Assembly (NCBI GenBank): GCA_003833135.1
Contig: QZLH01000842.1
Location: forward strand, 38,657-56,556
DNA: 17,900 bases
Reading direction: 5' to 3'
Origin: Oehlia diaphana
Lineage: Eukaryota; Glomeromycota; Glomeromycetes; Glomerales; Glomeraceae
The position numbers and the translations under genes are program-made. The notes under the pieces are model-generated. The model was not told the origin of the DNA and made no database searches. It was given only the letters and a program-made list of their open reading frames with translations. Of this stretch, positions 8,208-17,654 are shown piece after piece (positions within the stretch are counted from its first letter, which is position 1; each line of letters opens with the position of its first letter).

Positions 8208-8325
8208 CCGTATAGCACACAACAGCACTGACTAAAATACCCATGTATACAGTATAAATCAGTTTATCATTATAAAAATTGAATTATACCTGGAGTATTT
8301 TAGCCTTTTAGTCAATGCTATACGG
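8208..8325. mobile_element. 118-bp MITE flanked by TA (Tc1/mariner-like)
   Basis: CCGTATAGCA at 8208 and its complement TGCTATACGG ending at 8325 form perfect 10-bp outer repeats. The similarity continues inward with ACTGACTAAAATAC at the left against TTGACTAAAA and TAAAATACTCC in the complement of the right. TA dinucleotides directly flank both ends (8206-8207 and 8326-8327), as expected for the TA duplication of the Tc1/mariner superfamily. The element is too short to code for a protein. Confidence 0.75.
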
Positions 8326-8416
8326 TACTAATTTTGGAAACTTGAAAACTAAATGGAAACCAAGTTACTTAATGGATATAAAATTTTTTATTGAGTTTAG
8401 CTTGTATATTTGTAGA

Positions 8417-8526
8417 GAATATTTCGTATCTACAACTTCTTAGTAATCAAATATTAAAAAAAATTTCACATATCACGCTTCTCACTCCTTTTTAATAAGT
8501 GTGAAAGCTGTAAGATACGAAATTTC
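8417..8526. repeat. Inverted-repeat cluster with 18-bp arms
   Basis: GAATATTTCGTATCTACA (8417-8434) is matched by the complement of 8509-8526, GAAATTTCGTATCTTACA. A second motif after each arm, CTTAGTAATCAAATATT at ~8438 and the complement of TGATATTTTATTACTAG at ~8530, is also inverted but lies on the wrong side for a simple hairpin. A rearranged small MITE is one explanation. It has no coding content. Confidence 0.55.
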
Positions 8527-8625
8527 TTTTGATATTTTATTACTAGAAAGATGTAAAAGTCATAGAGTATTTAATTTTTTTCTCTCTTAATAATACTGTA
8601 AATACCAAAAAATATCAATATTAAG

Positions 8626-8638
8626 ACGCGTTACGCGT
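8626..8638. promoter_or_regulatory. Two adjacent ACGCGT hexamers
   Basis: ACGCGT at 8626-8631 and again at 8633-8638, one base apart. In fungi ACGCGT is the MluI cell-cycle box bound by MBF-type factors. No gene is recognised next to this pair, so a function is only a possibility. Confidence 0.3.
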
Positions 8639-9875
8639 TTCTTATTTTTGATAATAGTGTATTTAAACCTTTGTATAAAATAAATAAATTTCACACTCTT
8701 ATTTGTTAAACGCAATGAGGTTGATGTGACACCATAAAAAAAATTTTTCAATACTATAATAGTTTGTATCAAATCCTTAATCAAAAACGATATATTTGCA
8801 TGAAAGGAGACAATTATTGATTATATTAAACAATATATTGCATAATATACGATTGGGATAAAGATCAGAACAAAATGAATAAAATTATTAAATGACTTAA
8901 TTGCATGTAATTAAATTTTCTATTCACTTAATATAATAGTAAATACAAAAACTTCTATCAATCCCATTACCTCATAATGAACCTACGTTTTTATTGTATT
9001 AATAAAGAACCATCGTGATGTAAAATTAGGTAATAAATATACAATTATTATACGTTAGAAAATAACAACCTTAACAGTTATACAAAAATTGATCACATAT
9101 TTTTGAAAAAATTTACATCATTAATTACAAATAGAGTTACTAATATAACTAAAAAAAAAATAAATAAAAAAAGATATTTAAAATTTATATAATAAATTTT
9201 CTTATTAAATAATTTAATTTAAAAAGGTAAAATTCGAAATATATGGCTCTTTTTTTTTTAAAGGATTGTTTTTTTTTTTTGATCCACGCGAGAGTATCTT
9301 GTATTTGATTTATGAATATGTTGTTTGTATTCGAAATAACGAAATTTTCGTTTACGAGATGATATATATAATAATCGTATCCGAGTTAAAAAACATTAAT
9401 TACGACAGACATCTAGAATAAAACTTATCGTATGATGATTAAAAAATTATAAAGATACTATAATATAATAATAATTATTATACAACATTATGGTGTTTTA
9501 AAAGTAGTTGTGATAATTATTATTTTGATGGGATCCGCAATATTTTTGTGTTATTCGAGTAGAATTTCACCAAAAATAACGATAAAATAATATAAAAGTT
9601 AAATTACTCTAAAATGACTTTTTTTCGTGTAAGTTTAGTAAATATACGAAAATTTAGGTTGCGAATTTAATTATGTGTTTGTGATATAATAATTCTAAAT
9701 AATAACGTTTGAAGAAAAAAAAAACGAAAGAAAGAAGAGATAAAAAAAATTAAGGGATCACCGGATTGGTGGTGTTTAAAAGTGTATTTTCAAATAGAAC
9801 GAAATTTGTGGACGGTATCTTGAAATTTTAAATATAAATATCGATCGAATAATAAAAAATCGAGGATCGATTATT

Positions 9876-9900
9876 GTTTGATTCCAAAAAAGAATCAAAC
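9876..9900. other. Perfect 9-bp hairpin
   Basis: GTTTGATTC (9876-9884) and GAATCAAAC (9892-9900) are exact complements around a seven-base CAAAAAA loop. There is no adjacent gene, and it is not followed by the T-run expected of a bacterial terminator. Confidence 0.5.
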
Positions 9901-11593
9901 TTGTTAATAAAAAGAAGAACCATTAAAAAATGGTGAGGATATAAATTGTCTGGGCAATCGGCGTATTGTTCCTATATAATCGTAATTTAGACGTTTTCTT
10001 AAGAAACGCAATTTTCTACGTTCAGAAACGACACTCTTTTTAGTTTTATGTAAAGAGGGCATTATATAAGAGTGTTTCTTATAATTTATTATAACAAAAA
10101 ATTATAAAGTATACGAAGAAGGATAAAAATCGAGAGTATTTATATATTAAATATCGACCCTATTATTAGATATTTAATTAGTATCATAATTTATTACTGA
10201 ATTGATGAACCAATGGCTTATTAAGCGCTAAGCTAGTTACATTCTTTTAGATTTGACATACTTGTATTTAATCAAACTAATAAAACGCAAGGGTTTCATT
10301 ATTTGTTTATACATGTTCTATATATTATAATTTAAGTAAATGGTTTAAATGAATTAAATCATTTTTTCTATAAAAAGTGCTAATTTCAAATATCCATATT
10401 AGGTTTTTAGGTTACATTTTAATTTATTTCAATTTTTGTTGAATGAAGATTTAGTGCGCTTGTTAAAATTATGATTTTCTTATCTCGTCAAAGTTTGTGT
10501 AACATAATTATGATGTATAAATACAATAAATATAATAATACTTATAATACCAGATTTAAAATCAATAATCAAATAATTGACCACTGTCTCTATAAAAATG
10601 CTAACACATAAAAACGCCACAAATTTAATATTTGAAAGGGAAATTAAATTAACTGTGTGACAGATCACAGTAAACCAAGCTAAAAATGTTCTTATACAAG
10701 AAAAAAACCTGTTTCTTTTACCCCTAAAAAAATAAATTACCTAATTAGTTAGCAACGTGCTCATATAAGCACCTCTAGATTTCGTATATTTGAAATTTGT
10801 GTACTTTTTTATGATTGTAATGTTTAAACTTAAATATCGTTAAATGATAAATTCGTGCAAAATAAAGTAATTTCATTTATTTTAAAATAAAAATGTTGAA
10901 TCATATTACGTAAATAGTTTAGATGTACATTGCATCTGACATCGGAAAAAATTGTTTATGCAATTTTAAAATATTATTTACGCCCAAACCCTTACCGTTT
11001 AGCAATGATGAGTGGTGCTTTTTAAATTATTGTATTACAATTTATAAATAATTACCAAAAAAAAAAAAATTTATATCCAAGAATGCAAATTTTGGATAAT
11101 TTTTTATGTGACACTCAAAATTATTCTTTTAATTTAATTATAATAATTTTACATTCTCATTCTCCGTTAAACAAGAAATCAACAATTTTTTTTATGATTT
11201 CTTATTTAATATTGAAATCTAAATTTACTTTATTTCATTGGACCACATGGATTTTATTTCTATAGAAAATTCCTTTTTTTTTTTTTTACAATTCCCGAAA
11301 AATAAAAATAAAATATATACAGTATATAATTTATACTATAGAAAAATTGTACGACGATGATTGTATTACTTTCGATGCTTTAATATACAGCGCATACAAA
11401 TTCGGTGAGTAAACCGATTGGTTTACAAAATAAATCATTCACTAATTTTATTTTCATTGAAGTTAAAAAACGAAAATATAACAAAACTTTTTATTATTCA
11501 GGGTCTTTACACAAAAATTAGTGATGAAATTATTATATTTTCATAAATGAACATGTTTTTCTCCTTAAAATAATTGGTTAAACAATAATGCGG

Positions 11594-11618
11594 TATTATT
11601 ATTATTATTATTATTATT
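11594..11618. repeat. (TTA)n microsatellite
   Basis: About eight uninterrupted copies of the trinucleotide TAT/TTA, not within a coding region. Confidence 0.9.
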
Positions 11619-12214
11619 CTGTAAATCCGATTTATCTCTATAGAACTTTAAAGCATTTTGTAAGCATTTTTTGTTATGCTTATTGATTTGTGTGACACCT
11701 GTCAAACTGCTGTCAAATACTATACATTATACTGCATATCTCTTACATAAATTTTTGAATTTTTTTTTAAAAAAAATCTAAGATTAATATTATAGAAATA
11801 ATAAAATCTTGAACTATATTAGAAAATTCGTTACATGAAGAATCAAAAATAGTTCCTTTAAAAAATTTACAAAACTAAATATAGCATTTATATGTATATT
11901 AATACATAAAAATAGAACTTGTACAACATTTAAAACTATGATAGGAACCTATTCCTAATAGTAAATATTTCATTATTGTCAACATAAAACATTAGTATTT
12001 GCGTAGGCTTTTAAAATAAATTTATAAAAATTTATTCCCTTATTTTCAAAAAAAAATAATTCACAATAACTATATTTGTTTCTTAATGATATTGTTTGAA
12101 TATTTATAACAACATTACCATAACCAGAATTTTATACCTTACGATAATAGTTTTTATTGAATGTTTGGAAAGCTTCAAACTAAGAAATTTTGATCCAAAT
12201 TTTGATATATGAAA

Positions 12215-12229
12215 TAGTGAAACGATCCG
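12215..12229 (+). repeat. hAT-2 terminal inverted repeat, left (3' side of the gene)
   Basis: TAGTGAAACGATCCG, with an hAT-like TAGTG start. It is identical to the complement of 15330-15344; similarity fades beyond 15 bp. Confidence 0.88.
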
Positions 12230-12425
12230 GATCATTCGCAAATGTGGACGGATATCCGTCAGCTGAAAAAGAGATCCGGATATCAATTATATATCCGTAC
12301 GAACCGAATAATTAATCTGCGGATGACGTCTCAATTATTTGCGAATGATCTACAGATTGCATAAACAGTATGCAATCCACGAATATCCGTATATTCGCGA
12401 ATAATCTATCGTATTTGCGGATTTC
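12230..12425. repeat. hAT-2 left subterminal motif cluster
   Basis: It contains the palindrome CGGATATCCG at 12249-12258, GATCCGGATATC, two ATATCCGTA motifs, TGCGGAT and repeated ATTCGCGAATAAT/ATTTGCGAATGAT variants. The same motif vocabulary fills the right end, with CGGATATCCG at 15305-15314. The two palindromes lie 30-34 bp from their termini. They are likely transposase-binding sites by analogy with other hAT elements. Confidence 0.7.
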
Positions 12426-12566
12426 TTTTATTTTTAATTTTTAAAAATATTTATTGCCTAACTTCTTTATCATTTTAAGTAAAGCCATTCAAATTTATTT
12501 ATTTATTTAATAAAATGTAGTATTATAAAAACCAAAAAACTATATATACATATTAGAAATTTAGAA

Positions 12567-14821
12567 TTAAAATTTAGAAGGAGGATGAATATTGTTGACA
12601 AACAAAGCATTTTGCTTTAAAAAAATAAGCCTATTAAACAGTTCAGGATTTAGACGTGTTCTTTTTGCTGTTAATAAGTTTCCAGCACTGCTGAACAATC
12701 TCTCACTAGGAGTAGAAGTAGCTGGAGCAGGAAGATATATTCTTGCCAACTTTGAAAGGATTGGAAATCGTTCCTTATGATCACGCCACCAAGTAAAAGG
12801 GTCAAAATTAAAATCTAGATCAGGTAAGGAGAAATAAACAGTTATTTCTTCTTCATGTGAAAAATTTTGTTCAAAAATTGAAAATAGAGACGATTGTCTA
12901 GATGGTATTGCTGAAAAGGCAGGTGTTTGGTGAATAGTTGTTAATGCTTTGAGCTGATCATATTTGTTTTTTAATAAATCTTTTGCTTTGTTCCGAATTT
13001 CTTCTTTATCAATAAATGTAAGAGATTTTACCCTAGGATCAAGTAATGCTGAAATAAGAACTTCTTCTTTTTCTTCACTCCAATATAACTCCATTGCATT
13101 ATACAAATTAAGCTTTACTTTTTCTAACATGCCAGCAGTTACAAATGGCACATCTAGGTTTAACCTTCTTGATGCATGTGGTGTATTTTCAGCTTGTTCT
13201 CCTTCTTCTTCTTCTTCAAAAACATCAACAGTCTCTTCCATATTCACATTCTGTGATCTTACATTTCTTGGTGTTAAGCGTTTTTTGATTTCTTTTAATA
13301 ATGGACTCATAATACTATGGGTCACATACTTGCTTGCTCCTAAATAAGTCGTAGCTTCTTCAAATATTTTTAAAACTTCACACAAATTATTTAATAGATC
13401 CCATTCATCTTTAGTTAGCATGATTTCACCCAATCGTTTACCATCTTTTCGTGAATCAGAATCATTAGCAATTGGAAGAGTTGTTGCCAGGATGTCAATA
13501 TATGGCTTGATTTCTAATAATCTTGTCCAAGCTAAGAAACTCGAGTTCCATCTTGTATCTACATCAGCAATACAATGGCGAAGGTATGTACTTGTTTTTC
13601 CGGGATTCTAAAAAAAATAATTTAATATTAATTATAAAATAAGGTATAGTATTTAATTTTTTTTAGTATACTGTACATATCACATACCACTTGATTTTCA
13701 ATAGTTATTTGAATCTTTTCTAACCTTTCCGATTGCTTAGGCCTCATAAAAAAATCTATTAACCGTTTAGTTCTTAAAATAAGTAATTTGACACAAGCAA
13801 GACCCTTTCCTACAACCAATTGTAAGGTATGAGCGGTACAACCCAGCCAGGTTATATTAAAAGAAACATCACGCATATTACATATTGCTTTTTTCATATT
13901 TGCCGCGTTGTCTGTGGTGATTACATTAACCTTTTCTCTTAATAGCCATTGATCCAATATTTCAAGTAAAGTATCACCAATATGGTCAGCTGTGTGTGGA
14001 TACCGGACATAAGAAACTGTAAGAACAAGTTCATGCAGTTGAAATGTTTCATCTAGAAAACAACATGTGACTCCAATATAACCCTGACGATTTCGTGCAG
14101 TCCAAAGATCAGTAGTTAGGTTAACAGAAATTGCATGATCTTTGATATATTGGACAATTAGAGGAAACGTGTGGTTATATGCCTTATGAATAATCTGTTT
14201 CAATAATTTCACATCAGGTACTATGAAGCCTGGATCCAGATCATATATAAATTTTCGAAACATCTCACTTTGAACAAGTTTAAGAGGCAATGAATCAGCA
14301 ATAAACCAATTGGCAAGTGATTGACGAAGCTGCTCCTGCTTTGATTCCTTATGTGGCCTTATATTTTTGTTACTGGTAATGGTTGATTGAATCTTTTTAA
14401 AGAGAGATGAGAGATGTCAATTATAATATTAAATTTGTTTTTAATTATGTTAAAAAAAAATTAAACTTACAAGTCTTCCTTCTACATTTGTATTTTCAGT
14501 AATTTGATGCGATCCAGCAAGATGTGATATAAGGTTACTTGTTGAATTTCCACTTAAGTAAAGACGCCCACACACCTTTTCATCTGTTAGTTTAACTACA
14601 CATTCAGCACCATTACTTCCATTATCAAGCAATACAGGATCACACCATTTCCACACCCAGCTTTTAAATTTGCTTGTCTTTTCAAGTGTTTTTATTTTTT
14701 TGATATCTCCTGAAATTTGTTTTTTTGTTCGTTTTTTTGATTGTTTGGTAGTTGGATTAGAATCTTCTCCTTCATTATCATGATCACTTAGAGGTGTAAG
14801 TGGATTAGTTTCTTCAGCCAT
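12567..14821 (-). CDS. hAT transposase with BED zinc finger, three exons, intact (hAT-2)
   Basis: Exons 14821-14471, 14392-13688 and 13607-12567 join in phase 0 without a stop to give 698 residues, a normal hAT length. It cuts hAT-2 out and reinserts it, acting in the nucleus. Domains: a basic KQSKKRTKKQ stretch (26-35, likely nuclear signal); a BED-type finger with C74, C84, H100 and H105; the RNase H-like core with TTDLW (D212), TTDNAAN (D278) and GCTAH (C302, H305); DTRWNS (W372); an acidic insert (~478-490); DPR (542-544); and the C-terminal dimerisation part with WWRDH, LSKLARIYLPAPATS and PSERLFSSAG, where E654 is the third catalytic residue. The 66-residue spacing of the two Asp resembles Hermes. 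The start is the first ATG in frame before the finger, with A at -3 and G at +4. The only neighbours are the element's own ends. Function is firm; activity is inferred. Confidence 0.95.
13608..13687 (-). other. Intron 2 of the hAT-2 transposase, 80 bp
   Basis: Donor GTATGT and acceptor TTTTTTTTAG; phase 0. The exon before ends in codons for Asn-Gln-Val and the exon after begins with Asn-Pro-Gly. Reading through would end the protein after 22 extra residues. Confidence 0.85.
14393..14470 (-). other. Intron 1 of the hAT-2 transposase, 78 bp
   Basis: Donor GTAAGT directly after the codons for Gly-Arg-Leu; acceptor AAAAAG preceded by a CT-rich tract (CATCTCTCATCTCTCTTT). Phase 0, joining the BED finger to KNIRPHKESKQEQLRQSL, a typical hAT linker. 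A TTGAC branch-like motif lies ~35 bp before the acceptor. Confidence 0.85.
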
Positions 14822-14869
14822 TATTTTATCAAATTTTGAAAAAAAGTAGGGTGAACATGGATCGTGCGA

Positions 14870-14875
14870 ACGCGT
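14870..14875. promoter_or_regulatory. ACGCGT site 49 bp upstream of the hAT-2 start codon
   Basis: ACGCGT is palindromic and is the core of the fungal MluI cell-cycle box. A second copy lies at 15027-15032. In DNA this poor in G+C the hexamer should be rare. The position fits a promoter or 5' leader site; binding is inferred. Confidence 0.35.
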
Positions 14876-15026
14876 ATTTTATATTTACACGATCATATGA
14901 TATGCGATTTAGTGATTATGACATAGCTATGGCGTAATTATGATGTAACTATAACTGTAATTTTTCCGATTTTAGGGTTTCGGATGGCAAAGTATTTCCA
15001 AAAGAGAAAATTCAATTAATCAAAAA

Positions 15027-15032
15027 ACGCGT
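15027..15032. promoter_or_regulatory. Second ACGCGT site upstream of hAT-2 transposase
   Basis: ACGCGT about 206 bp upstream of the start codon and within the same element. See the copy at 14870; together they are two of the four ACGCGT hexamers I see in the window. Confidence 0.3.
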
Positions 15033-15169
15033 TCAATAAAACATCATCATTTTACAATATTCTATTATTAAAAAATTTAACAAATTTATTAATTTACATT
15101 TTATAATATTATGAGTTTATAATTTATATAAATATTATCTTTAAAAATTCAATAAACTCAAGTAATTTT

Positions 15170-15329
15170 TTTACGAATATCCATGGATTGATTACGGATC
15201 CTTAGTAGTAATTCGTAAAATATTCGTGAATATTTGCCGGATAATCCGTGGATAATTTATGCAAATCCGTAACAATTTAAGATGATCCGTGCATCCGCAC
15301 TATCCGGATATCCGCCGGATTGTCATCCA
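15170..15329. repeat. hAT-2 right subterminal motif cluster
   Basis: ACGAATATCC, ATTCGTGAATATTTGCCGGAT, ATCCGTGGAT, GATCCGTGCATCCGC and CGGATATCCG crowd this stretch. They echo the left cluster in inverted orientation. It lies upstream of the transposase gene, so it may overlap its promoter region. Confidence 0.7.
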
Positions 15330-15344
15330 CGGATCGTTTCACTA
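15330..15344 (-). repeat. hAT-2 terminal inverted repeat, right (5' side of the gene)
   Basis: CGGATCGTTTCACTA, the exact reverse complement of 12215-12229. Confidence 0.88.
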
Positions 15345-15374
15345 CTGTACGCATTTTTTCAGGGCCGGAATTAT

Positions 15375-15427
15375 GATAATGTCAGTCAGTTACTATAATA
15401 GGAAATAAAATGCTGACTGGCATTATC
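15375..15427. repeat. Short hairpin with ~15-bp arms
   Basis: GATAATGTCAGTCAG at 15375-15389 pairs with CTGACTGGCATTATC at 15413-15427 with one mismatch or G-T pair. The loop is ~23 bases. It begins 30 bp beyond the right end of hAT-2 and could be a tiny MITE or an RNA hairpin. No gene is attached. Confidence 0.65.
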
Positions 15428-17654
15428 AAAATTATCTCAAAAGGAAAGATATTCATGATTTTTTTATTTCAAAATACGCAAACTCAAACCTGACCCTTTA
15501 TATATATTTCTGGGTCCTAGATGCACATTAGCAACTAATGGAAGTACCTTTCTATATATTGGCGTAATTATTAAACATTTCTGATGGAAAGTATGATACA
15601 AATTAATAAAAAAGAAAACAAACTATTGATGGATTGACAGAGTAGACATTTTAATACCTTTTTATGAATTTTCATAATAGAGGAAGTTTAGATGGTTTAA
15701 ATATTAAATCATTTAGGAAAAATATAAAAAATTAGAAGCGTTCTACATTAAATTAAATTTAAAAAAATTGTTATTGATGATCACAGTATTATTATCTAAT
15801 AATCATTTAGATGAAAGTGGTAGTTTTTTATTTAATTTATAAATCTTGTAAAAAAATTGATGGTACATTGATATTTGTAAGTTTGAATCTTATTTTAATA
15901 ATCTTTCTTATAACTAATTTATTTACATTTTATACTTTAAAAATCCAGTTATCAAGTGAAAATGAATAACCAAATCACCATTACTAAAATCTATTTGAAG
16001 TTGATTATATTGAATTATTTAAATCTGTTTGGAAATAGATTTATGTATGTATTATTATGTATTTTAAGTTTATGTATAAAATAGATTTATTTTTTAAAAC
16101 AATATTAAATTAAATAAAATTAATTTCTTATTCCTTCGCCAGACAGGAAATTGATACGATTTTCTAATTGCGTTAGCTTTCGATATGCAAATATTTAAAC
16201 GAAAAAAAATTTTATACTTTTGTCTCTTTATTTTCGGAGAATATAGATACTTAATTTCATTTTAAAAAAATTAACAAATTTCTTAATTTCACATACAGTA
16301 TATTATATTTACACGCATGAACTTGAAAATAACATAGTGAAGATATTCTTGGACTTTTGGTCGCATCTTGTAAAGTACTAATTGAATGTATTCGATCAAA
16401 AAACAATAATGTAAGTTTACATGCAGGAATACAAATTTAATGAATCCAGTAAGTTGCAGTAATCTATAAAAATAATAGTTGTTGAACTATTTGTATGAAC
16501 TAAAGTTATTAATTATTTCAGATTAATTTTCCTTCCCGGGAAGATATAAGTTATTTTAAAAAAAAACTTGAATATTGCCTATATTTTTAATTAAATGGGT
16601 ATAAACTTTTGGATGCGAGAATAGTGATAGGAATAAATGGAATAAAGTGTTAAAGGTACGTTATGTGTTATTCCTTTTATTAAAACTACAGACTTTGACG
16701 TTTAGAGAGAAAATTATAGATCACGTAATTTTACGAAAGAAAGAAATTGCAAGAAACTAAAAATAGTAATATGTAATCTGAAATTTTATCATTCTGTGGA
16801 AGTGAGAGTGAACGTGTAATATTCGCTATTTAATTTATATTTAATATTGAATCAGAATATTGTGAAGATAAATTTGACTAAATGATATTTAGAGAAATCT
16901 AATATGCAAGAGAAAACAATCAAAGCGAAAGGAATAAAATTTAAGAAGTGGATAAGATGATTTATATAGGCTTGAAATTAAGTTTAACCTATTTAATACA
17001 ATTATATTTTTTCGAGAATTTTATTTCATTATTCATTAATTTACTACTAGTTGACAAAATTTCTGAGAATTTGACGATCGATTATTGGTATTTAATCGTG
17101 AATTTGATGGTGGAGCAGAAAACTACGAAAAGGTAACAATAATTGAAGAGGAAAATTAGGTGATATTGGTTACCTGTTATCCTAGACCACTTTTTAAATA
17201 AACAGATGTAAAATAAGCAATATAATCTAATTTTAAATTTAATCATTTCAAAAAAAAGAATTCTTCCTTTAATCACGCATTATTTTTAAAAAAAAGTATT
17301 ATAAGTTTGACGATTGAAATTTATGGCAATACCTGAAAATACCATGCTTATTATATTATCATTTTGTTCATAATAATCATTAGAATTTTTTGGTTCAGGA
17401 AGATTATTATAACTAAGTAATCTACTTGAATAAGTATCTTTGAATGTGTTTTATATGATAATCCTTGCATATGGTCTGATTTGTCTACCTTTAATTAAAA
17501 TATTGATTTTATTACATTTTTATTATACAAAATACTATATAATATACAGTAAATTGGGGATGAGTATTAAAAAATATTTATTTAATGTTATTATACTATA
17601 ATTTGGTAAATATTTCTTTTAAATTAATATGATTCTTAGCACTTACTATATGTG
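15428..17654. other. AT-rich DNA, no gene recognised
   Basis: I see no coding region, RNA gene or transposon end pair in these ~2.2 kb. The open frames near 16948-17276 are short, overlap on opposite strands and are low-complexity. Minor structures include the 12-bp palindrome CTTCCCGGGAAG (16532-16543), unusual for its G+C content here, and an imperfect GGTAACAATA/TATTGGTTACC pair around 17132-17175. Confidence 0.45.

Larger units (their letters stand above)
8640..12214. other. AT-rich interspersed DNA, no gene recognised
   Basis: About 3.6 kb without a coding region I can support: the few open frames are ~60 codons, low-complexity and resemble nothing I know. Positions ~9280-10150 are slightly richer in CpG than the rest and could hold regulatory or non-coding exon sequence. 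Small structures include a hairpin at 9876-9900 (GTTTGATTC/GAATCAAAC), a bulged stem spanning 10024-10080, a stem at 11409-11426 (GTAAACC/GGTTTAC) and a (TTA)n microsatellite at 11594-11618. No tRNA-like sequence was found. Confidence 0.5.
12215..15344 (-). mobile_element. Complete hAT element 'hAT-2', 3130 bp, probably autonomous
   Basis: TAGTGAAACGATCCG at 12215-12229 is repeated exactly as the reverse complement at 15330-15344. Inside each end, GGATATCCG palindromes and ATCCGTGGAT/TTCGCGAATA-type motifs fill ~150-210 bp (12230-12425 and 15170-15330). The only gene is an intact transposase on the minus strand. The 8-bp flanks (ATATGAAA at left, CTGTACGC at right) do not match, so the usual duplication is lost or one flank was rearranged. 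Coding integrity and near-identical ends suggest a much younger element than hAT-1. Confidence 0.88.

Noticed and set aside
9876..9900. Rho-independent terminator
   Set aside because: The stem has little G+C, no following T-run and no upstream gene, and the sequence is eukaryotic.
8587..12286. Isolated 60-65 codon frames at 8587-8784, 10480-10668, 11083-11265 and 12104-12286
   Set aside because: Such lengths are expected by chance or from simple sequence in mixed A/T-rich DNA; no motif, conserved start context or partner exon was seen.
12592..13611. Three plus-strand open frames of 62-127 codons
   Set aside because: They lie antisense to exon 3 of the hAT-2 transposase, which has clear family motifs; they are shadow frames.
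16948..17276. Overlapping opposite-strand frames of ~62-64 codons
   Set aside because: Hydrophobic, low-complexity peptides without recognisable features; membrane-like character follows from T-rich codons.
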